From Streptomyces sp. SAJ15 (GTDB lineage: Bacteria; Actinomycetota; Actinomycetes; Streptomycetales; Streptomycetaceae): a stretch of 64,000 bases of DNA. Below are positions 44,881 to 53,527 of the stretch, piece by piece; the first letter of the stretch is position 1, and each line of letters opens with the position of its first letter. The stretch spans positions 186,001 to 250,000 of the forward strand of contig NZ_NISY01000001.1 in the NCBI RefSeq assembly GCF_007595705.1, given 5' to 3'. The position numbers were made by a program, and so were the translations under genes. Below the pieces are notes generated by a model. It was not told the DNA's origin. It saw only the letters and a list, made by a program, of their open reading frames with translations, and did no database searches.

Positions 44881-46290
44881 TCACATGGTTCCCGGCGTCA
44901 GAGCCAAGAGATCACTGAGATTCCGGGCCGCGCGCCCGGTCCTCATCGCTGGTGGCAGTACGCCGATGACGTGCCGCGCCCGGGCTCCGAGGATCGGAGT
45001 CCGGTGAGGTTCGGGCACCTGGAGGTAAACGGATTCGGCGAGTTGGCACGCTTCGCTGGGGCTCCGGTCCTGAGCGAGGCAGATGGCTTCTTCCAGCCGG
45101 AGGAGTGCGGGGTCGATACCCGTGCGACCAGGGTAGAGGCTCAGTGCCTGCTTCCGCGCTTCACGGGCCTTGCGGCTGCGACCGAGAGACGTGAAGGCAC
45201 CACTGAGATACATCAACAGACGACGCTGGGGAAAGGCGAACGCGTCGTCATCCGGCCCATTGTCGGTCTGCTCGAAGACGGTGAGCGCGGCGCGGATGGC
45301 ACTCTCGGCTCCCGCGGCGTCCCCGAGACGGGCGAGGGCTCGGGCCTCGGCGGCCGCGGCGAAGGCGCCGCTGACACAAGGACGGTTGTGCAGTAGCAGG
45401 CGGGCCTCACGAGCCAGGGCGACCGCGGTCTCCAACGGCCCGTAGTAGTAAGGGAGCATGGCGGCCTGGGCGCGGACCCGTGCGCGCAGTTCCACGTTTC
45501 CGCTGTCGTCAGCAGCGAGGCGTGCGGTGGCGTACCACGCCCGTGCATGGCGAAGGGTGCCCAACTTCATCAGAGCGTCGGCCACGAGCGTGGCCAGCAG
45601 GGCTGTCATTTCTGACAGCCGAACCTGTGCTGCGGCCGGCTGCCGCTCGGCGGCCAGTTCCCGCACCTCCCTCAGATCGGTTAACAGCAGCGTCAACATC
45701 GGTCGTGGAGGTGTGTAGAGGTACTGCTGTCGCAGGCCCAGGATGCGCTCGTCGAGGAGATCGAGTTGGGCGGCGCTCACCGTGGCGGATGCCAAGGTGC
45801 GGTCCACGGAGCGGCGGGCGGATTCCATCAGCTGGTCGAACGGGCTCTCGTCCTGACGTGCGGGTACGGGGAGCTGATCGGGTGCTGGTGCGGCGTATGC
45901 CCACTCGGCGGCCGGAGAGAGGTGGCTGACCTCGGGGAGGTGGGCCCTCTGGCGGTAGTCACCAGCCAGTCCCAGGCCCTGAGCGTCCGTTCGGTACAGG
46001 CGGCACAACAGATCGACCATGACCGCCTTGGGGCTGAGCGTTCCCACTTCGCACTGGGCCAACTGGTCGAGGCTCAACTTGGGAGCTTTCGAGAGTTCGT
46101 GCGCGCACTCTGCGGCGTACTCAGCCACAGCTGTCTCCAGGGTCCACCCGCGCGCCAGGCGCTGAGCTCGGAGCTTGCTGACTCCGCAGCACGCGTGGAT
46201 CTCCGCAACGGTCTGCTCGACCGGCCACTTGCCTGCGACCGCTCGCTCCCGCCAGTTCTTGGCGCAAGACGGACGATGCTGTGCTGGCAT
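44881..46290 (-). CDS. XRE-type regulator with TPR-like domain, TTA-containing
   Basis: A 469-residue protein with an N-terminal helix-turn-helix region (VEQTVAEIHACCGVSKLRAQ ... KLSLDQLAQCEVGTLSPKAV) and a long helical repeat region from about residue 190 (LRARVRAQAAMLPYY, AAAEARALARLGDAAGAESA, YLSGAFTSLGRSRKAREAR) of TPR type. This layout is typical of large Streptomyces XRE regulators whose TPR part senses a peptide or partner. ATG 46290 is preferred to an upstream in-frame ATG at 46350 because AAGGG lies just before it. A TTA leucine codon (complement of 45682-45684) makes translation depend on bldA tRNA. It is divergent from the small-gene operon at 46552. Confidence 0.78.
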   Translation of the reverse strand: MPAQHRPSCAKNWRERAVAGKWPVEQTVAEIHACCGVSKLRAQRLARGWTLETAVAEYAAECAHELSKAPKLSLDQLAQCEVGTLSPKAVMVDLLCRLYRTDAQGLGLAGDYRQRAHLPEVSHLSPAAEWAYAAPAPDQLPVPARQDESPFDQLMESARRSVDRTLASATVSAAQLDLLDERILGLRQQYLYTPPRPMLTLLLTDLREVRELAAERQPAAAQVRLSEMTALLATLVADALMKLGTLRHARAWYATARLAADDSGNVELRARVRAQAAMLPYYYGPLETAVALAREARLLLHNRPCVSGAFAAAAEARALARLGDAAGAESAIRAALTVFEQTDNGPDDDAFAFPQRRLLMYLSGAFTSLGRSRKAREARKQALSLYPGRTGIDPALLRLEEAICLAQDRSPSEACQLAESVYLQVPEPHRTPILGARARHVIGVLPPAMRTGRAARNLSDLLALTPGTM

Positions 46291-46551
46291 GGCCCTTACC
46301 TCCGCAAGTGGGCGTCCCGTGGGGAGCGAGCGTAGTGACCATCCGGTCACTCTGCGGAGAGAACCCCGGACTTTCGCGGAAACCCATGTTCATCGGGCCG
46401 GGGTTTCGGGATGGGGCGGAATTCGTGACATTGCAGGATGGCCGACCTGTTGCGTCAGCCGTCACCTTGTTCCCTCGAAGCGAGCCATGGCGGCTCTTGT
46501 GTCCGTGGGGACTCAGGTGTCCGACCGTTCACCACATGAGGAGCAGAACCC

Positions 46552-47148
46552 ATGGTGGAGATTCCTGCGATCGAAGGTGCCCTTCCGCTCCGCCGCACAG
46601 CGCGGCGTGTATGGCGGCCGCCCGCTGGGTCGGACATCGAAGCGCAGCCCGCCGGCCGCTGGTGGGACGCCGTGCGGGTGCCCACGCTCATCGGCGAACG
46701 TGCGCTGTCGCTGCTCGGCGGGGAGAGCGGGCCGGTCATCGAGGACACCTACGGTGCGGTCTGGTACTGGCTTGTCCCTCTCGGCGCGGCCGCCGACTGG
46801 ACGCTCCAGCGGGTGCTGAGCGAGGGCGCGTACGTGGCTGTGCCGCCGCTGGATCGTACGCTCGGGCCGGGGCCGCACTGGCGTGTGCCGTTCACGTCTG
46901 ACCGCTGCCTCACCGACGCCGCCCGGCTGCACACCGCGCTGCTGGCCGCTATGACGACCGTGAAGCATTGCCAGCGCTGCGAGCGGCTGACCGCCGACGC
47001 CGTTGCCGTGGGGGACGTGCACGGGGCCAGCGGGGCGGGCCGTACGTTCTACGCCTGCGCGGCGTGCGCCCCGTGCTTCCCCCGGCGGCGCGACCCGCTC
47101 GCCGAACTCGCCGCCACTCGGCGGGCCCTGCGGGAGGGGCGGGCCTGA
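46552..47148 (+). CDS. Hypothetical protein with CxxC pairs
   Basis: A 198-residue soluble protein. ATG 46552 has GAGGAG at 46539-46544 upstream. Residues of about 35-120 (RWWDAVRVPTLIGERALSLL, VIEDTYGAVWYWLVPLG, PHWRVPFTSDRCLTD) faintly resemble the primase/polymerase-like proteins that accompany XRE regulators in Streptomyces, but no catalytic residues can be identified. The C-terminal part has CQRCERL and, about 30 residues later, CAACAPC, suggesting a zinc site. It heads a three-gene operon with single-base or 4-bp overlaps, divergent from the regulator, which probably controls it. Confidence 0.6.
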   Translation: MVEIPAIEGALPLRRTARRVWRPPAGSDIEAQPAGRWWDAVRVPTLIGERALSLLGGESGPVIEDTYGAVWYWLVPLGAAADWTLQRVLSEGAYVAVPPLDRTLGPGPHWRVPFTSDRCLTDAARLHTALLAAMTTVKHCQRCERLTADAVAVGDVHGASGAGRTFYACAACAPCFPRRRDPLAELAATRRALREGRA

Positions 47149-47312
47149 TGAGTACGGCGGACGCGAAGCCTTCCGTGGCCGAGAGGACCTGGCGCGCGGT
47201 CCTCGATCACCTCACAGAGTGCGCGGCCTGCCGCTCCGCCCCCGTGCCGTGCGAGGCCGGGCGGCGGCTCGTGCGGGCGCACCGCCGGGTGACCAGGGGC
47301 AAGGCCCCGTGA
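47148..47312 (+). CDS. Small Cys-containing protein
   Basis: A 54-residue protein (MSTADAKPSVAERTWRAVLD...) with HLTECAACRSAPVPCEAGRR, that is H-x4-C-x2-C-x6-C, a compact possible metal site, and a basic C-terminus. ATG 47148 shares a base with the preceding stop (TGATG), and its own TGA overlaps the next GTG by 4 bp, so it is translationally coupled on both sides. Function is unknown. Confidence 0.55.
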   Translation: MSTADAKPSVAERTWRAVLDHLTECAACRSAPVPCEAGRRLVRAHRRVTRGKAP

Positions 47313-47617
47313 CCGGCCGTTGGGTCAGCCTCGGGCTCCTCCTCGGCGGCCACTCCGCCGCCGTGCCCGCGCCGGAGGCGCTCCCGCCCCGCGAGCGGCG
47401 GCCGCCCCGCTGGGACGTGGCGGCCGCCGCCGAGCGGGCCGAGTGGGAGATCCGTCAGGTCGGGTACGACCCATTGGAGCCGTACCCGGGCCGGGTGAAC
47501 GCCCCCTGGCGGTGCTGTTGTGTGACCTGCGGCGCCTTACGGGCTCCGACGCTGACCCGCGTCCGCCGCTATGGCGGGTGCAGGCACAGACGACCGTCGA
47601 CAGCGGCCGACCGTTGA
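47309..47617 (+). CDS. Truncated treble-clef zinc-finger-like protein, TTA-containing
   Basis: A 102-residue frame starting at GTG 47309 within a GTGA overlap. Its C-terminal half contains GYDPLEPYPGRVNAPWRC, then CCVTCGALRAPTLTRVRRYG. This is the repeat seen in Streptomyces zinc-finger proteins that have several such units, normally finishing with a C-x2-C pair; here it ends GGCRHRRPS, so the last cysteine is missing. A TTA codon (47537-47539) implies bldA dependence. The N-terminal half is Ala/Pro/Arg-rich and may be shorter if a later start is used. Confidence 0.5.
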   Translation: MTGRWVSLGLLLGGHSAAVPAPEALPPRERRPPRWDVAAAAERAEWEIRQVGYDPLEPYPGRVNAPWRCCCVTCGALRAPTLTRVRRYGGCRHRRPSTAADR

Positions 47618-47637
47618 ACGCGCAGGGTTCCCGAGGG

Positions 47638-48261
47638 CTACTTGCTCCAGTCGATGGTCACGGGGCCGTCAGCGAGGGTGGGGCCGTCGCATCCGTACCA
47701 GCCGTGGAGGTCGCGGGCGGCCTCTGCGACGAACGCGGCGAGAGCCCGAAGTTGTACATTCGGTTCTTCGAGATCATCGTCATGCACGGTGCTAGCTGAG
47801 ACAGATATGACAACGCCCGATTTCAGTCTCTCTTCCACGGCTGGGGATTTGGTAGTGCACTGCAAGTATATGAAGACCTCCCCGGCTGCCGATACGTATC
47901 CGTACTGATCTCCCAGGGCGGCCGGACGGCCACGCTTTTGAATCCATTTGCGTGGTAAGTTATTCGATGGCGCCGCGGTGTAGGTGATCGATGCGCTTTC
48001 TCCGCCGGCCTCCAGGAGGCAGTACCCGTGCTCCTGGGCCTCGTCGAACGTGAATGCGCTTTCCGAGAATTTTTGCCCCTTGGTGGGGACGAGGGGGGCA
48101 AGGCTCTTCGCTGAGATGCGGCCGTTACAGACTTTCTCGGGGAGCTCGATGGCTTCATCGTTCGACAGTGTCCGGTTCGCTGCCCACCAAGTCCCGGTGG
48201 CGAGGAGGAGTAAGGCGAGGCCGGTTCCCATGGTTCTCCCGCGGATCCATGAAAGCCTCAT
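47638..48261 (-). CDS. Membrane-anchored protein of the WXG/LXG operon, TTA-containing
   Basis: A 207-residue protein with one N-terminal transmembrane or uncleaved signal segment (MGTGLALLLLATGTWWAANR) and an outer domain with four cysteines (KVCNGRI, HGYCLLEAG, YLQCTTK, YGCDGPTL), probably two disulfides. ATG 48261 overlaps the stop of the large upstream gene by 4 bp. G+C content falls in the middle of the gene, and one leucine is TTA (complement of 47956-47958). The position downstream of a candidate secreted effector would suit an immunity or accessory protein; this is inference only. Confidence 0.6.
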   Translation of the reverse strand: MRLSWIRGRTMGTGLALLLLATGTWWAANRTLSNDEAIELPEKVCNGRISAKSLAPLVPTKGQKFSESAFTFDEAQEHGYCLLEAGGESASITYTAAPSNNLPRKWIQKRGRPAALGDQYGYVSAAGEVFIYLQCTTKSPAVEERLKSGVVISVSASTVHDDDLEEPNVQLRALAAFVAEAARDLHGWYGCDGPTLADGPVTIDWSK

Positions 48262-50567
48262 GCTCGGCCCTTGCCGTTCGAGTAGCTGTCGAGCGCTTCC
48301 TGGTACACGTCGCCGGCTGCGGTCTCCACAGCACGGCTCTCGAGGTCAAGACCTTCCCGTTCGGCCGCATGCAGGAAAGCCTGCTTCGTGGCCTTTGCAA
48401 GCTCCTCGCCCTGCCAGTTCACGAATTTGACTCGATCCCTCTCGATTTCCTTAGCTGCCTGCTCCTCATCCATGGAGTAATGTCCGACGACCGCATCCTT
48501 GACGACGCCGATGGTCCACCCCATGGCCTCGCCGACGATCGGTGTTCGTTGCGCGATAGGCTCCGCCGCCCTCTCCAGGATGAACGCCGCCCATTCGCTT
48601 CCAGCCCCCAGCTTCTCGTTGTACTCCCTGATCTTCTCCACGCTGTTATCGGATGCCGCGATCGCGTCGGCGCGGCCGTCGGCGACGATTCCATAAAGTG
48701 TTGCGACCGGTTTTCCGGCCACCGGCGCAACGTCGTTGAGATCCACGTCCTCTCGGGTGACGATCGCCTTCTGCATGGCCTCAGTGGCTACAGCCTGCTG
48801 GGCGTGAGTGATGGACGAGTACGCGTTGGGATCCTGGGCGACCGCGTGCAGGAACTCATGAAGCTCGCCCCCCTTTCCACTGAGGTCGCTCAGGTCGGCG
48901 ATCGCCCCGTCATGCCAGAAGTAGTCATTGTCGTCGCCACCCGCCAACACCCGGTCGATATCCCGCATGTACTCCGCCGACATATTGCCCAGGCTGTCGG
49001 CGATCGGCGCGAACTCACCGCTGTCCGGTTTGATGAGCTCGGAGTTGGACCCCAGCCTCTCCACCACAGAGCGGAACAGCTCCGCCTGCTCGTCGGTGTG
49101 GTTCAGCAGGGGGCCGCCGCTGCCGTATGGGCGGCCGGAAACGGCGGATTCCAGGGCGTGCCCCAGCGCGTCCTTCGCGGGGACCTTGCTCTTCTCGTCC
49201 GGCTGCTGCAGGCCGTTGATCTTGTCTGAGATCCAGTCGCGGCCGCCCTCGCCGTCGGCGTCGCCCAGGAAGTAGTCGAGGTTGCTGATCTTTTCGAGGT
49301 CGCTGTCACCTCCGCCGGTGGAGCCGTGGAAGAAGGCGGTCGACGCCTCGGGGCTGTGGCCGAGCGCTTCCAGGAGGCCGGTCATCGGGTCCCAGCCGGG
49401 ACCCCCCGTCTTGTCGAGGTTGAGGTCGAAGCGGGTCCGGCCGCCGGAGTTGCCGTCCGGGACGGGCCATCGGCCGTCCTGTTCGCGTTCGAACGTGACC
49501 ATGTCCCGGGCGAGGGGGACCAGGAATCGCTTGTCGTACTCGCCGTGCCGCAGCAGCGTCGCCAGGACCTGGTAGCCCGTGACCCTGGCCTGGCCGTGCC
49601 AGACGGCCGGGTTGAGGCGTTCGCGGCCGACGCGCTGGAGTTCGGTCAACCAGGGCTTGCCGAGGTAGTCCCGGCTCTCGCGGAAGGGCGTGTTCTTGTC
49701 CTCCCCGTGCGGCCGGGTGGCGGTCGCTAGTGTTTCGCCCATGCCGTCCTGGATGCTTCGCGCCAGCCTGAGCCGTGTCGCGTCGCCGTGGGCCGAGGCG
49801 TCGCCGGCGATCTGGGCTTCGAAGAGCAGGGCGTCCTCGGGGCCGAGGGTCTTGTAGAAGGCGACCGCGAACTCGGGGTCGTCGTGGTTGTGGGCGAGCA
49901 GGTCCCGGAGTCGGGTGAGCTCCTTCCGGGTGAGTTTCTCGCCGTTCTCGTACGCGGCGAGGCTCTTCCTGGCGAGGTGGATCGCCTGCTCCGCCTGGGC
50001 GTCGTCCAGGGAGTCGTACCTCGCGTGGCCGAAGTCGTGGTTGTCGCGGCCATGGCTCTTGCCGAGGGCCCGCACCACGGAGTCGTCGATCTCCTGGGCC
50101 TCGGCGATCAGGCGGTTGATGCGGCCTTCCCACTGCGCCAGCTTGTCGCGGTCCGCCGGGCTGGGGTCGTCGTTCTGCCCGGCCTCGCGCAGCAGGGCGC
50201 ACGACACGGTGCCGTCGTCCCTGCCGACCACGCGGATGCCGGCCGTCCTCGCGTCCTCGTCGGTGAGCTTCTTCAGCGTCTTCTGGAGTGCCGCGAGGTC
50301 GGCGTGCGCATCCCTGAGGACGGCCCAGATGCTGGTCGCCTCGGTGTGGGCGTCGCGGAACTCCTTGGCCGTCTTGTGGATGAAGGGCCTGGTGACATCG
50401 GAGTTCACGCCCTTCCAGCGGGCGGCCTCCGCCTTCCGCGCCATCCCCTCGAAGGCGTCGGTCGCGAGGGTGTCGAGCTGCTTCACCATCGCCTGCCAGT
50501 CGTGGACCGAGGAGGCGAGGCTGGATAAGGAGACGTGGTAGAGGCTGTCGAAGGTCAGTCCCGTCAT
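48258..50567 (-). CDS. Large WXG/LXG-type protein (DUF6571-like)
   Basis: A 769-residue protein without a signal peptide. ATG 50567 (MTGLTFDSLYHVSLSSLASS) follows AAGGGACC. The N-terminal about 180 residues are helical and contain HDWQAMVKQLDTLATDAFEG, as in ESX/WXG100 or LXG export domains of type VII substrates. The middle (LARKSLAAYENGEKLTRKEL, LGPEDALLFEAQIAGD) and later parts resemble the DUF6571 proteins of Streptomyces, as far as memory allows. A helical C-terminus rich in Glu/Lys ends SYSNGKGRA. It is cotranscribed with a small WXG-like gene 11 bp upstream and overlaps the anchored-protein gene. No toxin active site is recognised. Confidence 0.68.
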   Translation of the reverse strand: MTGLTFDSLYHVSLSSLASSVHDWQAMVKQLDTLATDAFEGMARKAEAARWKGVNSDVTRPFIHKTAKEFRDAHTEATSIWAVLRDAHADLAALQKTLKKLTDEDARTAGIRVVGRDDGTVSCALLREAGQNDDPSPADRDKLAQWEGRINRLIAEAQEIDDSVVRALGKSHGRDNHDFGHARYDSLDDAQAEQAIHLARKSLAAYENGEKLTRKELTRLRDLLAHNHDDPEFAVAFYKTLGPEDALLFEAQIAGDASAHGDATRLRLARSIQDGMGETLATATRPHGEDKNTPFRESRDYLGKPWLTELQRVGRERLNPAVWHGQARVTGYQVLATLLRHGEYDKRFLVPLARDMVTFEREQDGRWPVPDGNSGGRTRFDLNLDKTGGPGWDPMTGLLEALGHSPEASTAFFHGSTGGGDSDLEKISNLDYFLGDADGEGGRDWISDKINGLQQPDEKSKVPAKDALGHALESAVSGRPYGSGGPLLNHTDEQAELFRSVVERLGSNSELIKPDSGEFAPIADSLGNMSAEYMRDIDRVLAGGDDNDYFWHDGAIADLSDLSGKGGELHEFLHAVAQDPNAYSSITHAQQAVATEAMQKAIVTREDVDLNDVAPVAGKPVATLYGIVADGRADAIAASDNSVEKIREYNEKLGAGSEWAAFILERAAEPIAQRTPIVGEAMGWTIGVVKDAVVGHYSMDEEQAAKEIERDRVKFVNWQGEELAKATKQAFLHAAEREGLDLESRAVETAAGDVYQEALDSYSNGKGRA

Positions 50568-50578
50568 GGCACGGTCCC

Positions 50579-50983
50579 TTAGCGAAAGTGTTCGAGGATC
50601 TCGGAGACGGGCTCGGTGCTGCCGTCGCGGTAGCGAAGGGAGGCGGCGATCTTCGCGTCCTCCCGCGCCGTCGACTGCTTCGTGTAGTCCAGGTGGTTGG
50701 AGATGTGGGCGCACGCCTGAAGCAGCGTCTCGACCTGGCGCCGCCACACGAAGGCGGTGGTGGTCAGGGCGCCGCCCATCGCGAAGCCGTGCGAGGTCAG
50801 CGTCGCCGCCGCCTTCGCCGTCGAGCCGTCGCCCTCGGATCCCTGGGCGACGTCGCCGGCCTTCCTGAGCCGGGTGTGCAGCGTGTGGGCCTCATGGCCG
50901 ACCTGTCCCAGGTCGTCCTGGTGCACCACCAACCCCTCCGAGCCGCCGCCCGTCGTCACCCCGTCGGCGTGGTTGAGGCGCAT
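50579..50983 (-). CDS. WXG100-like small helical protein
   Basis: A 134-residue helical protein. ATG 50983 (MRLNHADGVTTGGGSEGLVV) is chosen because the DDLGQVGHEAHTLHTRLRKA region then sits where homologues have it; the frame is open further upstream, and a GTG there is possible. The C-terminal half (VWRRQVETLLQACAHISNHL) has the W-x2-Q-type helix of ESX-like partners. It lies 11 bp before the large LXG-type gene, as expected for a chaperone or secretion partner. Confidence 0.6.
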   Translation of the reverse strand: MRLNHADGVTTGGGSEGLVVHQDDLGQVGHEAHTLHTRLRKAGDVAQGSEGDGSTAKAAATLTSHGFAMGGALTTTAFVWRRQVETLLQACAHISNHLDYTKQSTAREDAKIAASLRYRDGSTEPVSEILEHFR

Positions 50984-51136
50984 ACGAGGATCGGATTCGG
51001 ACTGACGGCCGGACCATCGCGCGTCCAACGACACGTTCACCCCATCCCGGGGCCTCAACTGCCCCATAGGAAAAGCTGGTTGGCTGGCTCTCGGTGGGGA
51101 GTGAAACTACTACGGGCGGCCTCTCGGTGCGGCCTT

Positions 51137-51898
51137 TCACCTCGGTGTGTCGGCACCCGGTGCCAGAGCCCCTCCCTGTGCCAGCAGTCCCCCGATCACC
51201 GCCCGCAGCCCGCTCGCGACGTCGTAGGACGCGGCCAGCTCCTCCCAGCGGCCGCCGAGCGCGGCCATCCGTGGCATCTCGGCCGGGTCCACCCCCGCGA
51301 GCATGTCCAGGTAGGCGCGGTGCCGCTCGGGGTCCTCGGCGCGGCGGGCCACGGCGGCCTGGTAGATCAGGGTGCCGAGCACGTAGTGCCAGATGGTGCG
51401 GTAGGCGTGCAGCGCGTCGCGCTCGCTCAGGCCGCAGGCCATCGAGGTGTCGATGATCTCCTCCGTCATCCACAGCGCGCCCTGGTCGGTGAGGTCGCCG
51501 AGGCTGAGAACCTGCACCACCCACGGCTGCGCCTTGAGGAGGTCGTGCATGTGCAGGCAGACCGCGAGCAGTCGCTCGCGCGGGTCCTGGGGCAGTTCGG
51601 GGCGGGGCAGCGCGGCCGCCGTTCCCGACAGCACGCGGGCCAGCAGCTCGTCCTTGTCGCGGACGTGGCGGTAGAGCGCCATCGGCGTGGAACCGACCTC
51701 CTTGGCCAGCCGCCGCATGCTCAGGGCCTCGACGCCCTCCGTTTCGAGGATGCGGCGCGCGGTGTCGACGATCGTCTCCAGCTCCAGGCGCGCCGGTCGC
51801 CCGCCCGTCGGCCTGCCCGATCCCGCGGTCACGCCCGCGCCGCCCATCCCGCTCCGCCCTCGCCGCCTGTCCGGCCCGCCCTCACTCTTCGTCGTCAC
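51137..51898 (-). CDS. TetR family repressor
   Basis: A 253-residue TetR-type regulator. The DNA-binding domain reads IVDTARRILETEGVEALSMR, then RLAKEVGSTPMALYRHVRDK, and the C-terminal part (LYRHVRDKDELLARVLSGT onward) is the ligand-binding, TetR_C-like domain. The start is taken as GTG 51898, because the frame upstream runs through the operator; ATG 51847 is an alternative. It is divergent from an MFS exporter with a doubled palindrome between them, the standard layout for a repressor of its own gene and the pump. Confidence 0.85.
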   Translation of the reverse strand: MTTKSEGGPDRRRGRSGMGGAGVTAGSGRPTGGRPARLELETIVDTARRILETEGVEALSMRRLAKEVGSTPMALYRHVRDKDELLARVLSGTAAALPRPELPQDPRERLLAVCLHMHDLLKAQPWVVQVLSLGDLTDQGALWMTEEIIDTSMACGLSERDALHAYRTIWHYVLGTLIYQAAVARRAEDPERHRAYLDMLAGVDPAEMPRMAALGGRWEELAASYDVASGLRAVIGGLLAQGGALAPGADTPR

Positions 51899-51914
51899 CG
51901 CCCCATTGTCGTTT

Positions 51915-51949
51915 GTGTACGCGTACACTTTCTTGGTGTACGCGTACAC
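51915..51949. promoter_or_regulatory. Double palindromic operator of the TetR/MFS pair
   Basis: Two identical 14-bp perfect palindromes, GTGTACGCGTACAC, lie at 51915-51928 and 51936-51949, 21 bp apart from start to start. That is two helical turns, so two repressor dimers would bind on the same DNA face. Flanking TTT and AAAT extend the overall symmetry. It sits between the divergent genes and covers both presumed promoters. Confidence 0.8.
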
Positions 51950-51976
51950 AAATGGCGAAGAGGGGATGCGAGACCC

Positions 51977-53491
51977 ATGAACGACCAGGCGAAACAGGCG
52001 CGTTGGCTGCTGGCGGTGGCGCTCACCGTGCAGTTCATGGTGGCGCTGGACATGTCGGTGGTGAACGTCGCGCTACCCGACATCCGCGCGGACCTCGGCT
52101 TCAGCGAGGAGAGCCTGCTGTGGGTGGTCAACGCCTACGCGCTCGCCTTCGGCGGGCTGCTGATGCTCGGCGGGCGGCTGGCGGACATCATCGGCCGTCG
52201 CCGCACCCTGGTCGGCGGACTGGTGATCTTCGGCGGAGCCAGCCTGGTCGGCGGACTGGTGGATGCGGCGAGTGGCCTGGTCGCCGCCCGGGCGCTGCAG
52301 GGGGTGGGCGCCGCCGCGCTCGCGCCCGTCGCCTTCGCGCTGATCACCGTCACCTTCCCGGCGGGGCCGGCCCGGTCCCGCGCGCTGGGTCTGTGGGGCA
52401 TGGCCGGCGCCGCGGGCGGTGCGGTCGGGGTGCTGGTGGGCGGGGTGCTCACCGAGTGGACCGGCTGGCGCGCCGTGATGCTGATCAACGTGCCGATCGT
52501 GGCCTTCGCGCTCGCGGCCGCCGTCCGCTCGGTGGCGTCCGACCGGCGTGACGGGCCCGCGCCCCGACTCGACGTCGCCGGGGCGCTGCTGGTCACCACC
52601 GGCATGACGGCACTGGTGCTGGGGCTGGTGCGGACCGAGACCGAGGGCTGGGCCTCGGCGTGGACCGTGGGCACCCTGGGGGCGGCGGCGGTGCTGCTGG
52701 CCGCGTTCGCCGTCGCCGAGCTGCGGGTGCGCCAGCCGCTGCTGCGGCTGGGCCTGCTGACGCTCCGCCCGGTGCTGGCCGCCAACCTCTTCACCCTGCT
52801 GCTCTTCTCCGGCCAGTTCGCCGCCTTCTACTTCACCTCGCTCTACATGCAGCGGATCCTGGGCTACGGCGAGATCGCCACCGGCGTCGCCTTCCTGCCC
52901 TTCAGCGCCGGCGTGGTGCTCGGCTCGCTGCTCGCCACCCGCGCGATGGCGCGACTGGGCGCGGCGACGCTGCTGCTGGCGGGTGGGCTGCTGGGGGCGG
53001 CCGGCTTCGTCTGGTTCGGGCTCGCGGTCGGCGTCGACGGCGGTTTCGCCGGCTCGGTCCTCGGCCCCTCGCTGGCGGCCAGCATCGGGATCGGGCTGTG
53101 CGTGGTGCCGATGGGCACGGCCGCCACCACGGGGGTCGCCGCGCCGGAGGCCGGCATGGCCTCCGGTCTGATCAACAGCTCCCGGCAGATCGGCGGCTCG
53201 CTGGGGCTGGCCGTGCTCGCCACGGTCGCCTCCCACACCACCGGCGACGACGCCACCCCGCGCGGTCTCGTCGACGGCTATGCCACGGCCTACCTCTGGG
53301 CGGGCGGGCTCCTGGCCGTGGCGGCGCTGGTCGCCTGGCTCCTCCTCCGGGGCGACCGCGCGGAGCCCCGCCCCCGGGGCCGTACGGGCGACCGCGCGGA
53401 GGGCCGTACGGGCGACCTGTCGGCCGCCCGCGCGGGCGGCCCTTCGGAGGCCCCCGGCGGCGCCGGCGAGGTGCCGGGCGGGGTGGCCTGA
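51977..53491 (+). CDS. MFS drug exporter, DHA2 (14-helix) family
   Basis: A 504-residue integral membrane antiporter. Motif A is GGRLADIIGRRRTLVGG, motif C-like GAAGGAVGVLVGGVL, and the start VQFMVALDMSVVNVALPDI carries the DHA2 motif D1-type LDxTVVNVALP (here with S). Fourteen hydrophobic segments can be counted before a charged, Arg/Gly-rich C-terminal tail of about 45 residues. ATG 51977 follows a purine-rich GAAGAGGGG. Regulation by the adjacent TetR protein is likely. Family members export cationic drugs or antibiotics; the substrate is not predictable. Confidence 0.92.
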   Translation: MNDQAKQARWLLAVALTVQFMVALDMSVVNVALPDIRADLGFSEESLLWVVNAYALAFGGLLMLGGRLADIIGRRRTLVGGLVIFGGASLVGGLVDAASGLVAARALQGVGAAALAPVAFALITVTFPAGPARSRALGLWGMAGAAGGAVGVLVGGVLTEWTGWRAVMLINVPIVAFALAAAVRSVASDRRDGPAPRLDVAGALLVTTGMTALVLGLVRTETEGWASAWTVGTLGAAAVLLAAFAVAELRVRQPLLRLGLLTLRPVLAANLFTLLLFSGQFAAFYFTSLYMQRILGYGEIATGVAFLPFSAGVVLGSLLATRAMARLGAATLLLAGGLLGAAGFVWFGLAVGVDGGFAGSVLGPSLAASIGIGLCVVPMGTAATTGVAAPEAGMASGLINSSRQIGGSLGLAVLATVASHTTGDDATPRGLVDGYATAYLWAGGLLAVAALVAWLLLRGDRAEPRPRGRTGDRAEGRTGDLSAARAGGPSEAPGGAGEVPGGVA

Positions 53492-53527
53492 GGCGGTGGC
53501 CTGAGGCGGTGGCCAGAAGGCGACGGG

